From positions 744,001 through 808,000 of the forward strand of contig NZ_JADFCM010000001.1 in NCBI RefSeq assembly GCF_015234585.1: 64,000 nt of DNA, in the 5' to 3' direction. Below the pieces are notes generated by a model, which saw only the letters and a list, made by a program, of their open reading frames with translations, was not told where the DNA came from and ran no database searches. Origin of the DNA: Pseudalkalibacillus hwajinpoensis (lineage in GTDB: Bacteria; Bacillota; Bacilli; Bacillales; Guptibacillaceae). Positions 56,390-63,950 of the stretch are shown here, piece after piece. Every line of letters starts with the position of its first letter. Position 1 is the stretch's first letter. The translations under genes were made by a program, and so were the position numbers.

Positions 56390-58636
56390 ATGTCTATTAC
56401 ATCATTTGTTAAAACATTACAGAACATTATGCGCAATGACGCTGGTATCTCAGGAGATGCACAACGCATTGAGCAAATTGTATGGATACTATTTTTAAAA
56501 ATTTATGACGCAAAAGAAGAAATATGGGAGTTCCATAATGATTCTTTTCAATCCATCATACCTGAGGATTATCGTTGGAGAAATTGGGCAGTAGATAACA
56601 AAGATGGTAAGGCTATGACAGGTGAAGCTTTACTAAACTTCGTAAATGGTGAATTGTTCCCTGTATTAAAAGAAATTGAAGTAGACGAAAATACACCAAT
56701 AAGTAAAGCGATTGTCCGTTTTGCTTTCGAGGATGCTTATAACTATATGAAAGATGGTGTATTGCTTCGTCAGGTAATTAATTTTATTGATAGTATTGAT
56801 TTTACGGACTATAAAGAGAGGCATGCTTTCAATGAAATTTACGAACAAATTTTAAAAGATCTACAAGCTCAACGTGCGTCTGGTGAGTTCTATTCACCAC
56901 GTGCAACCACAGATTTTATAACTCAGATGATTAAGCCACAATTAGGAGAACGTGTAGCGGATTTTGCATCTGGTACAGGTGGTTTCTTAACATCTGCATT
57001 AAATTACTTAAAACCACAAGTGAAATCCACAGAGGATAATGAAGTCTATAATAATTCGGTGTTTGGTATAGAAAAAAAAGCATTTCCTTATTTATTAAGT
57101 ATCACAAATTTATTATTGCATGATATTGATGATCCAGTCATTATCCATGGTAACAGTTTAGATAAGAATGTTCGTGAATACAATGAAAACGAGAAGTTTG
57201 AAGTTATAATGATGAATCCCCCATACGGTGGATCAGAAAAAGACAGTATTAAGATGAATTTCCCTATGGAGTTACGTAGTAGTGAAACAGCTGATTTATT
57301 CTTATCGGTCATAATGTATCGTCTTAAACAGAATGGTCGAGCAGGGGTTATACTACCAGATGGATTCTTATTTGGTACAGACGGAGCAAAAAGAGCAATT
57401 AAACAAAAAATGTTTAAAGAATTTAATGTTCATACTATTATTCGTTTACCGCATAGTGTGTTTGCACCCTATACAACTATTCATACGAACATTTTATTCT
57501 TTGATAAATCACACCCAACAGAAGAGGTTTGGTTTTACCGTTTAGACATGCCCGAAGGATATAAAAACTTTTCCAAAACAAAACCAATTAAGTTAGAACA
57601 TTTTCAGCCTGCAATGGATTGGTGGGATAATCGTGTTGTCATCTCCGAAAATAATGGCTTCAAATCACAACGATATACTGCCCAGGAGATTATTGATGAT
57701 TCATATAACTTAGACTTATGTGGCTTCCCACAAGAGGAAGAAATTTTCTTAGAACCTAAAGAACTAATTGCTAATTATCAAGAAGAACGCAGACGTATAA
57801 ACAATCAAATTGACAGCATCTTAAAAGAAGTTCAGTTGGAGTTAGATGAATTAACGGCAATTAATGAACAAAAAAGTATTATTGCAACACGGGAAAAAAG
57901 AGAATCGACTTATGAAAAACTAGAGTTAAACAGTAGAAGAATCGAAAAAGATTTTCCCCTTAAACTTGAAAAGTCCATTCTTTATTATGCTATGCAAGGC
58001 AAGTTAGTAGAACAGAACCCAGAAGATGAACCAGCTAGTCAATTAATTGACCGTATTAAACTTGAGAAAGAAGGATTAATAAAGGAAAAGGTCATTAAGA
58101 AGGAAAAGGTATTACCGAATATAACAGAAAGTGAGATTCCATTTGAGATACCTTCAACGTGGGAATGGTGTAGGATGGGAGAAATCATTCAATTAATTTC
58201 AGGCAGAGATTTGAAAGCTAGTGAGTATGGTACAGATAGTAAAGAAACACCATATATTACAGGTGCAAGCAATTTCAATGATGGAGAGGTGGAAATTGTA
58301 AGATGGACACCTGTACCTAGAGTAATCTCAAAGAAAGGTGACTTACTAATCACTTGTAAAGGTACAATAGGAGAAACATCTATTCAGAAAATTGAAGAGG
58401 CACACATAGCTAGACAAGTAATGGCAATTAGATTACCAGAAATGCTAGATACTAATTATGTACAAAATTACTTAAAAGCAGTTGTTCAAGATATTAAGAA
58501 TTCTGCTAAGAGTATGATACCTGGAATATCACGAGATGATTTATTATTAAGGCTAATACCTTTACCGCCTTTCGAGGAACAAAGAAGGATAGTGAAATCA
58601 TTCAACACAATTATGGAAAAGGTTAACTACCTTTGA
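56390..58636 (+). CDS. Type I methylase M subunit fused to a half S subunit
   Basis: A 748-residue fusion. Residues 1-480 are HsdM: helical N-domain, SAM motif FASGTGGFL (about 189-197) and adenine-methylase motif IV NPPYGG (about 275). Residues 525-748 correspond to the central conserved region of HsdS (LEKSILYYAMQGKLV; DEPASQLIDRI) plus one target-recognition domain beginning at PFEIPSTWEW and ending LPPFEEQRRIV. The first TRD of a normal HsdS is missing. A dimer of such fusions could read a symmetric split target. The C-terminal conserved helix ends early (MEKVNYL). No separate hsdS was found in the island. Confidence 0.88.
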   Translation: MSITSFVKTLQNIMRNDAGISGDAQRIEQIVWILFLKIYDAKEEIWEFHNDSFQSIIPEDYRWRNWAVDNKDGKAMTGEALLNFVNGELFPVLKEIEVDENTPISKAIVRFAFEDAYNYMKDGVLLRQVINFIDSIDFTDYKERHAFNEIYEQILKDLQAQRASGEFYSPRATTDFITQMIKPQLGERVADFASGTGGFLTSALNYLKPQVKSTEDNEVYNNSVFGIEKKAFPYLLSITNLLLHDIDDPVIIHGNSLDKNVREYNENEKFEVIMMNPPYGGSEKDSIKMNFPMELRSSETADLFLSVIMYRLKQNGRAGVILPDGFLFGTDGAKRAIKQKMFKEFNVHTIIRLPHSVFAPYTTIHTNILFFDKSHPTEEVWFYRLDMPEGYKNFSKTKPIKLEHFQPAMDWWDNRVVISENNGFKSQRYTAQEIIDDSYNLDLCGFPQEEEIFLEPKELIANYQEERRRINNQIDSILKEVQLELDELTAINEQKSIIATREKRESTYEKLELNSRRIEKDFPLKLEKSILYYAMQGKLVEQNPEDEPASQLIDRIKLEKEGLIKEKVIKKEKVLPNITESEIPFEIPSTWEWCRMGEIIQLISGRDLKASEYGTDSKETPYITGASNFNDGEVEIVRWTPVPRVISKKGDLLITCKGTIGETSIQKIEEAHIARQVMAIRLPEMLDTNYVQNYLKAVVQDIKNSAKSMIPGISRDDLLLRLIPLPPFEEQRRIVKSFNTIMEKVNYL

Positions 58637-58764
58637 TGTTTTTTAACTACCTCTTCTTGATTCAAATTGATGTACTAGTTTTTTGTAATGTATTCTATAA
58701 TTGTGTATTGAAAAACCTCTGGCTAATGGAATAGTTTTAGGAATTTTAAGTATGTCATCCAGTG

Positions 58765-59208
58765 TTTAGAAACTATATCCCCAAGTGAAGGTGTAACAAT
58801 AATTGTTACTAAGTTAGATCGCTTCGCTCGCAGTTCAAAAGGTGCTTTAGCAATAATTGAACTTCTCAACGATAAACAAGTGAACTTAATTGTATTGAAC
58901 ATGGGTGGAGAAAAGGTAGATATATCTACAGCTATCGGTAAGCTCATGATTACTGTATTAAGCGGTATAGCTGTATTTGAAACGGATATGATTAAGGAAA
59001 GACAACTTGAGGAATTGAACTAGACAAGCAACGTGGTATTTACAAAGGTCGCCCGAACCCGAAGCGTTATATCGATAAACATAAAGATTTACAACATGCT
59101 ATTGAGCTTTACAACAAACGGGATGAGAATAAACTAACAGTGAATGAGATTAGCGAAATTACAAAGGTGAGCCGTGCAACTTTATATAGAACTGTTAAAG
59201 AGCAGTGA
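58765..59208 (+). pseudogene. Serine recombinase (resolvase) remnant
   Basis: Frame 1 from about 58766 to the TAG at 59021 encodes TIIVTKLDRFARSSKGA, LLNDKQVNLIVLNMGG and LSGIAVFETDMIKERQLE, the second half of a resolvase catalytic domain. The N-terminal part with the catalytic serine is absent. A one-base deletion near 59010 shifts the frame; the continuation (IELDKQRGIYKGRPNPKRYI and a C-terminal HTH, VNEISEITKVSRATLYR) reads to TGA at 59208. It is a dead relic of a transposon or another integrated element between the R-M genes and the PLD gene. Confidence 0.88.
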
Positions 59209-59214
59209 AATAAA

Positions 59215-59268
59215 GAGGATATATCCACTTCTTCAATTTGCCAAAGGGGGGATATTTTCCTCTTTTTT
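59215..59268 (+). terminator. Hairpin with T run after the recombinase remnant
   Basis: GAGGATATATCC pairs with GGATATTTTCCTC allowing a bulge, followed by six T. Probably the old terminator of the recombinase gene. Confidence 0.6.
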
Positions 59269-59365
59269 CAGCTCTTCTATATAGCGATAGGTGTATAGTA
59301 GGTGCATCTACACATTACTGTATGGAAACTACCGATACGAGGCGAGTTTTCAGATACATGTATAG

Positions 59366-60154
59366 TTATAATAGCTTATTTCGCACAAAACGACTTGCAT
59401 AAGTTTCAGCGGTAGAATAACTATGTATTATATTTATATTCTCATGATTGTACATTGCTTTGTTTGTCCAATTGTATGAACCGTTTATTACTGTTTTTAA
59501 GTCTATTACGCAAAATTTTTCATGAAATATATTATCTTGAAAAGCTCCGAAACCAGTTTTTCTATATGTTTCAAAATAATTTTCAAAAACAAATCCAGTT
59601 TGTGAATTAATATCATCCTTATTAATTATGAGTTGAATATTAATACCCTGAGATGCTTTCTTTTTTAAGATGCTAAAGAGTGTATTATCTGTAAACCATG
59701 CAACTGATACCCAGATTGTAAATTTGGCTTGTGTTAATTGTTCCAATATTTCACTTTGAATATTTTCAAAAGAGGTTTGAATCTCTATAATATCTTCTGG
59801 AATTAAACCTTCTCCTGTTACAACAAATTCATCCTGTTCATTCTTCTGTAAGGCATACCCACAATATTTAATGATTTCGTTTATAGGTTCTATTAAATCT
59901 GAGGCTATATTGATATCACTTCCAAGATATGTTCTTGAATATACAATATGGTTCATAAATCTTTCAAGTTGTTTTGAGTTATTGATGTCCTCTAACTTTG
60001 ATAAAGTGTAATCACTCCTAGATGGAAACCCTCTACCATAAACATCTTCACTACCATATTGATTAAATAAATCTACTAATTCTGGACCTGTTCGATAATA
60101 ACACTCATTGATGTATGGTACTAAATGTTTTAACGCAATTTCATCCAATTTCAA
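59366..60154 (-). CDS. PLD-fold (HKD) protein with N-terminal helical domain
   Basis: A protein of 262 residues (or 281 from ATG 60211). The C-terminal half is a phospholipase-D/nuclease domain: a hydrophobic strand FTIWVSVAWFTDNTLFSIL, then one HKD motif HEKFCVID (about 211-218) followed by GSYNWT. One HKD motif per chain implies a dimeric nuclease. The first 130 residues are helical with a pattern resembling N-terminal domains of Abi-type defence proteins; this likeness is weak. TTG 60154 is preferred: AAAGG lies ten bases upstream, and a TATAAT (60188-60193) lies inside the longer frame. It faces the rest of the island and is its last gene. Confidence 0.75.
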   Translation of the reverse strand: MKLDEIALKHLVPYINECYYRTGPELVDLFNQYGSEDVYGRGFPSRSDYTLSKLEDINNSKQLERFMNHIVYSRTYLGSDINIASDLIEPINEIIKYCGYALQKNEQDEFVVTGEGLIPEDIIEIQTSFENIQSEILEQLTQAKFTIWVSVAWFTDNTLFSILKKKASQGINIQLIINKDDINSQTGFVFENYFETYRKTGFGAFQDNIFHEKFCVIDLKTVINGSYNWTNKAMYNHENINIIHSYSTAETYASRFVRNKLL

Positions 60155-60187
60155 AGTTAATCTATCCTTTCTAATTATTTTAATAAT

Positions 60188-60193
60188 ATTATA
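60188..60193 (-). promoter_or_regulatory. -10 element of the PLD gene
   Basis: A perfect TATAAT on the minus strand, 34 bases upstream of TTG 60154. No good -35 is seen at 17 bases. Its position argues against translation from ATG 60211. Confidence 0.45.
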
Positions 60194-60354
60194 TCTATTA
60201 ACAAGGAACATTTGGGAAAAGCTTTAAAACTTGCTAGTAATTAGTATATAATGATTCATAGAAGGTCTCCGAACTCAGTTCGTAAATATGTAATACTCCC
60301 TAATAATAATAATCGTTAATGATGGCACTTCTAAGTCTTGCTGTTAAGGGACTA

Positions 60355-60457
60355 AGAATTGTAGTGAAACACTAATATAACGACTACACTCGTAGAAGCT
60401 TAAGTGCCGATATCTCTGGACGTGGGTTCGACTCCCACCGTCTCCACCAAATACATA
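60355..60457 (+). repeat. Right attachment repeat (attR): orphan ssrA 3' end
   Basis: 103 bases identical to 50622-50724. It contains the last 95 bases of tmRNA with the T-arm and CCA but no 5' part, so it makes no functional RNA. It is followed directly by a terminator that uses the CCACCA end as its stem, which marks it as the original chromosomal end of ssrA. Confidence 0.95.
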
Positions 60458-60471
60458 TTTGGTGGTTTTTT
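60444..60471 (+). terminator. Original ssrA terminator, stranded at attR
   Basis: CCACCAAATA / TATTTGGTGG with a minimal loop, followed by six T. The left stem arm is the tmRNA 3' end itself; at attL the right arm is absent (CATACGGTGGG instead). Confidence 0.85.
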
Positions 60472-60487
60472 ATTTGCAAAAATCACT

Positions 60488-60539
60488 TCACTAAAAAAGC
60501 GGAGAACATGAACTTTCATGTTCTCCGCTTTTTTAGTGA
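60488..60539. terminator. Very long terminator stem downstream of the DUF4188 gene
   Basis: A 25-pair perfect stem (left arm 60488-60512, right arm 60515-60539) with GC core GCGGAGAACATG and A6/T6 edges, able to act on both strands. It overlaps the stop codon of the DUF4188 gene. Confidence 0.85.
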
Positions 60540-61018
60540 CTAATTTGTTTCCCCTGGAGTCGTTTAGTAAAAGAATCAGCTTGAGGGGTGACCGCAACAT
60601 GGCCGAGTGCTTTTCCTAATCCAAAAGCAGGCATATTTCCATAAAGGGTTTCATAGTGAGAGCTCGGAAGGACGTATGTTTCGTGATAAATACCGACAGC
60701 ACGGTTATTTCCGATCTTTTGATTGAAGTTTTTCCATGCTTTTAAGTGAGCTTGACCATGCGCGTAATGGCGTAGGTCATCAGATGAGCGCCAGTATTGA
60801 AGAAGTAGCGTTGTACGAAAACTAAAGAAGTTTTCCATAGAAAGGCATCCTAACTGTTTATTGGTGCTAAGTTCACGAATCATGCCAGGCATCGCAAGAA
60901 AGACTGGAAGCCATTTATGCACAGCCCACCACTGATTGATTCGCATGCCAATGAGAAATACTACAACGTCCTGTCCTTTATCCACCGTGTAGCGCCCGCT
61001 AAAGACCTGATTTGCCAT
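60533..61018 (-). CDS. DUF4188 family protein (monooxygenase-like)
   Basis: A 161-residue protein with features of DUF4188: VVVFLIGMRINQWWAVHKWLPVF (about 17-39), LLLQYWRSSDDLRHYAHG (about 72-89) and HETYVLP. The fold is related to dimeric alpha-beta barrel heme-degrading monooxygenases, but the function is unknown. ATG 61018 follows AGGAGG; the frame is open 15 codons upstream into padR. It is co-transcribed behind the PadR regulator, 14 bases apart, so it is probably the regulated function. Confidence 0.85.
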   Translation of the reverse strand: MANQVFSGRYTVDKGQDVVVFLIGMRINQWWAVHKWLPVFLAMPGMIRELSTNKQLGCLSMENFFSFRTTLLLQYWRSSDDLRHYAHGQAHLKAWKNFNQKIGNNRAVGIYHETYVLPSSHYETLYGNMPAFGLGKALGHVAVTPQADSFTKRLQGKQISH

Positions 61019-61032
61019 CTGAATTTCCTCCT

Positions 61033-61572
61033 CTAGAGCTTTATTTTCGCATCCTTTGCCCATTCAATAGCAGCTTTTGTCGTTCGTTTCCCATAGTCAA
61101 GAGTCATAAGCCAGAACTTTGCATCCCCCTGATCACCATACGTTTGTACAATCATCTCCTCGATGGCTTCATAAGTTTTGAAGCGATCCAGAAGTTTGGA
61201 GAGATAGCTTTCCAATTGCTTTTTGACTGCTTCATCACTCTGATGATGACTAAAAAACAGCTTAAGCAATAACTCATTTTTCTCTAAAGCTACTTCCTCA
61301 ACAGGCGTTTCCATCCACTTTTTGAGCGCATCCCAGCCCAATTGTGTTAATTCATATTCCTTTTTGTCTGGCTTTCCGGCTTCGCTTTGTTTTTGGACGG
61401 TAATAAATCCTTCATCCAGAAGACTTTTCAGTGTCGGATAAATTTGACCGTAGCTGATTTTCCAAAAATGATTCAAGCTATCATCCATCATTTGTTTCAT
61501 TGAATAGCCAGTGCGACAACCGGTAGTTAGTAAGCCTAAAATAGCAAATTTCGTATTTGATTGTTTTTCCAT
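61033..61572 (-). CDS. PadR family transcriptional regulator
   Basis: A 179-residue repressor with the PadR winged helix (AILGLLTTGCRTGYSMKQMMDDSLNHFWKIS split over residues 10-40, then GQIYPTLKSLLDEGFI) and a C-terminal helical dimerisation domain of the Vir/AphA type. GGGGGGAG precedes the ATG. Two short palindromes lie directly upstream and likely bind it. The DUF4188 gene follows in the same operon. Confidence 0.92.
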   Translation of the reverse strand: MEKQSNTKFAILGLLTTGCRTGYSMKQMMDDSLNHFWKISYGQIYPTLKSLLDEGFITVQKQSEAGKPDKKEYELTQLGWDALKKWMETPVEEVALEKNELLLKLFFSHHQSDEAVKKQLESYLSKLLDRFKTYEAIEEMIVQTYGDQGDAKFWLMTLDYGKRTTKAAIEWAKDAKIKL

Positions 61573-61585
61573 AGTTCTCCCCCCC

Positions 61586-61618
61586 TATATCTAAAAGATA
61601 TATATCAATTAGATATAT
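61586..61618. promoter_or_regulatory. Candidate PadR operator
   Basis: Two overlapping inverted repeats: TATATCT-AAA-AGATATA (61586-61602) and ATATATC-AATTA-GATATAT (61600-61618). They sit 14-46 bases upstream of the padR start, as expected for autoregulation. The binding is inferred. Confidence 0.6.
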
Positions 61619-61707
61619 GATAGCACGTTTTTTAAAAATATGGAAATTGAAGAATGGTTTTTATTTACAATTGGCATTATGTCTATCAACTTGTTCAAAT
61701 ACAATCT

Positions 61708-61736
61708 AAAAAAACAAGCCGTCCTTTTGGACGACT
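61708..61736 (-). terminator. Terminator after the CMD gene
   Basis: On the minus strand AGTCGTCC / GGACGGCT with an AAAA loop, followed by TTGTTTTTTT. Confidence 0.8.
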
Positions 61737-61747
61737 AGTTTGGTTTT

Positions 61748-62179
61748 CTATTCAGATGCTACTTTGGTTTCTTCGTGGACTGAAACTTCGAGGTTGCGTT
61801 GAGTAAACACTTTTTTGGCAAGCGTAAGCGCATTAAGAACTCGTGGAAAGCCTGTGTAGGGAATGAGTTGTATGATAGCTTCCACAACCTCTGATGCCGT
61901 CAGCCCGGAGGTGAGTGCGGTATTGATGTGAAGTTCAAGCTGAGGTTCTGTTCCTTGAGTCACAAGTGATGAAAGGGTAACGAGCGCTCTTTGCTGATTC
62001 GTTAACCCATCACGAGAGTAGATGTCTCCGTAAGCAAATTCAATAATATATTTACTAACATCAGGAGCAATTTCCTCCAGATCATCTGAGATTTTCAAAT
62101 GAGTTGATATGTCGTCATTTGACGATAATGTGTATTCCATTAATTTATCTAGACCTTGCTGCAGGCGATCTTTTTCCAT
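61748..62179 (-). CDS. Carboxymuconolactone decarboxylase family protein
   Basis: A 143-residue all-helical CMD/AhpD-like protein (NQQRALVTLSSLVTQG; LELHINTALTSGLTASEVVEAIIQLIPYTGFPRVLNAL). The CxxC of AhpD peroxidases is absent, so it is closer to gamma-carboxymuconolactone decarboxylase-type proteins of unknown reaction. AGGAGGC precedes the ATG. It lies downstream of the LysR gene, which is in the same direction 116 bases away, and may be one of its targets. Confidence 0.88.
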   Translation of the reverse strand: MEKDRLQQGLDKLMEYTLSSNDDISTHLKISDDLEEIAPDVSKYIIEFAYGDIYSRDGLTNQQRALVTLSSLVTQGTEPQLELHINTALTSGLTASEVVEAIIQLIPYTGFPRVLNALTLAKKVFTQRNLEVSVHEETKVASE

Positions 62180-62295
62180 TGTAAAAGCCTCCTATAATAT
62201 ATCCTTTAGTAGGATCACGTGTCCTACTATACCGCGCGGAAGCTTTTGTGTGAAATACCTATTTTGAATAGAGTCTATTCGAATGAGATATACAA

Positions 62296-63174
62296 CTAGA
62301 TAGAAGACTTAATGTAGTTTATAAAAGCACGGGATGCGTAAGAGATATATTTTTCTTTTCGGAGGATAATCCCGAGGTCCCATGGTATTGAAGGATTTAC
62401 AATCGGGACAGAGACCACATTATCTTGATTGATTTTTCTGAGAATAGATTTAGGAAAGAACGTAATTCCTAAATTGTGACTAACCATATCGCTTATGAAA
62501 TCCCATTGAGAACTAACATACGATATTTGAGGCTCAAAACCTGCTTGGCGACACTGTTCAATCATTTGATCATGTAGCATGAAGTCTTCACTAAATAGAA
62601 TAATCCGCTCATTACGTAAATCACTGATTGAGACGTCACTTTTTTCGGCGAATGGATGCGAACTGTGCACAAAAAGCATTAATTCTTCCTTTGTGAACGG
62701 AAGTGTTTCAAATTTTGTTTCATTAACAGGTAAGAGGCCGACTGCAAAATCTAATTCTCCATCAAGGATTTTTTGTTGAGCAATGTTAGCTCCGTGCTCC
62801 ATTAGTTCAATCGTAATGTCGGGGTAGAGTTCTTGAAATCCTTTCAAAATACCTGGGAAGTAGAGGGCGCCGATGAGTGGCGGGAGACCAACTTTAATGT
62901 GCCCTTTCTTTAAGTTCATCATGTCATATAAGTGAGAAGAAAGATCGTCTACCATATTCAGTATTTTTTCACCTTGAAGATACACGATTTTTCCTGCATC
63001 GGTTAGTTCGCTCGATCGTGCCGAGCGATCGAGTAGTTCAACATCTAACTCGGCTTCTAAACTTTTCACCATTTTACTTAAAGTTGGCTGTGAGATGTAG
63101 AGCGAGTGTGAGGCTTTCGTAAAGCTTTTTTGCTTCGCAACTTCAACGAAATAGGCTAACTGCTTAATGTCCAT
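62296..63174 (-). CDS. LysR family transcriptional regulator
   Basis: A 292-residue LTTR. The N-terminal winged HTH (MDIKQLAYFVEVAKQKSFTK, HSLYISQPTLSKMVKSLE) is followed by the periplasmic-binding-protein-like effector domain. It has the YwbI/CidR-like look of Bacillus LTTRs. It is divergent from the DJ-1/PfpI gene with about 185 bases between starts, the usual arrangement for a regulator and its target. Confidence 0.93.
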   Translation of the reverse strand: MDIKQLAYFVEVAKQKSFTKASHSLYISQPTLSKMVKSLEAELDVELLDRSARSSELTDAGKIVYLQGEKILNMVDDLSSHLYDMMNLKKGHIKVGLPPLIGALYFPGILKGFQELYPDITIELMEHGANIAQQKILDGELDFAVGLLPVNETKFETLPFTKEELMLFVHSSHPFAEKSDVSISDLRNERIILFSEDFMLHDQMIEQCRQAGFEPQISYVSSQWDFISDMVSHNLGITFFPKSILRKINQDNVVSVPIVNPSIPWDLGIILRKEKYISYASRAFINYIKSSI

Positions 63175-63358
63175 ATGAAAGCTCCTGTCTCTATTCCCAT
63201 CAGAATGAGAAATGCATTATGGTTTATTGTAGTCGCAAATCATATGCGAATTCAACCATAGACGGGGATTCTAGACCTATTTTTTACGAGAGCTGTTACA
63301 TATGTAAAAAAGAGGGGTAATGAAGAAGGCAATCAAATATCTTATGGAGGTGCTCGTT

Positions 63359-63910
63359 TTGAGTAAAAAAGTATTAATCATTTCCGGTGATGCTGTTGAA
63401 GCGCTTGAGATTTTCTACCCTTACTATCGCTGTCTAGAGGAAGGTTTTGACGTGACGATCGCATCCCCTACCGCTAAAAAACTACAAACGGTATGCCACG
63501 ACTTTACAGATGAAATGGAAACGTTTGTTGAGAAGCAAGCCTATGGAATTGAATCACACGCAACGTTTGCAGAAATTAATCCGGCAGAGTACGATGGTTT
63601 AATTATTCCAGGCGGACGAGCACCAGAATACATTCGAATGGATGAGAGCGTACCTGGCATCGTAAGACATTTCTTTGAAGAAAATAAACCAGTAGGTGCA
63701 ATTTGTCATGCGGCACAGGTTCTTAATGTGGTTCCTGATATTATGAAAGATCGCGAATATACCGCGTATCCAGCATGTAAACCAGATGTAACCGCATGTG
63801 GCGCTACATACATTGATGAAAAGGTTCATACGCGCGATAACCTCGTCTCGGGGCAGGCCTGGCCAGATTTACCAGGATTCATGAAAGAATTTCTCCGTTT
63901 ATTAAAATAA
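63359..63910 (+). CDS. DJ-1/PfpI family protein
   Basis: A 183-residue protein of the DJ-1/PfpI superfamily (type 1 glutamine amidotransferase-like fold). The nucleophile elbow is GAICHAAQ (Cys about 106), with the conserved acidic residue near the N-terminus (GDAVEALE, about 10-17) and the family motif LIIPGGRAPEYIR. Members are proteases, chaperones or glyoxalases/deglycases; which one is unclear. TTG 63359 with GGAGGTG six bases upstream is preferred over ATG 63320. Divergent from lysR and followed by a terminator. Confidence 0.88.
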   Translation: MSKKVLIISGDAVEALEIFYPYYRCLEEGFDVTIASPTAKKLQTVCHDFTDEMETFVEKQAYGIESHATFAEINPAEYDGLIIPGGRAPEYIRMDESVPGIVRHFFEENKPVGAICHAAQVLNVVPDIMKDREYTAYPACKPDVTACGATYIDEKVHTRDNLVSGQAWPDLPGFMKEFLRLLK

Positions 63911-63920
63911 TGACACACGA

Positions 63921-63950
63921 AACCCCCTGATTGATCGATCAGGGGGTTCT
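63921..63950 (+). terminator. Terminator after the DJ-1/PfpI gene
   Basis: Stem AACCCCCTGAT / ATCAGGGGGTT with a six-base loop, then TCTTT. Nothing else is recognised in the last 50 bases. Confidence 0.85.

Larger units (their letters stand above)
50622..60457. mobile_element. Integrated genomic island at ssrA, about 9.7 kb
   Basis: Bounded by a 103-bp perfect direct repeat of the ssrA 3' end. It encodes a tyrosine recombinase at the left end, a helicase-like ATPase, type I restriction-modification, a decayed serine recombinase and a PLD-family protein. The sequence is visibly richer in A/T than its flanks. No phage structural, conjugation, replication-initiator or recognisable excisionase gene is present, so it is either a satellite-type defence island or an immobile remnant. 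ssrA is a known frequent integration target. Confidence 0.92.

Noticed and set aside
58723..58947. 74-codon minus-strand frame
   Set aside because: It is antisense to the serine recombinase remnant, whose plus-strand reading matches a known family.
60270..60282. CGAACTCAGTTCG as a LexA box near attR
   Set aside because: The half sites are three bases apart instead of four, so it does not fit the LexA consensus; no gene starts behind it.
50622..60457. Island as a prophage or conjugative element
   Set aside because: No capsid, portal, terminase, relaxase, coupling protein or type IV secretion genes are present.
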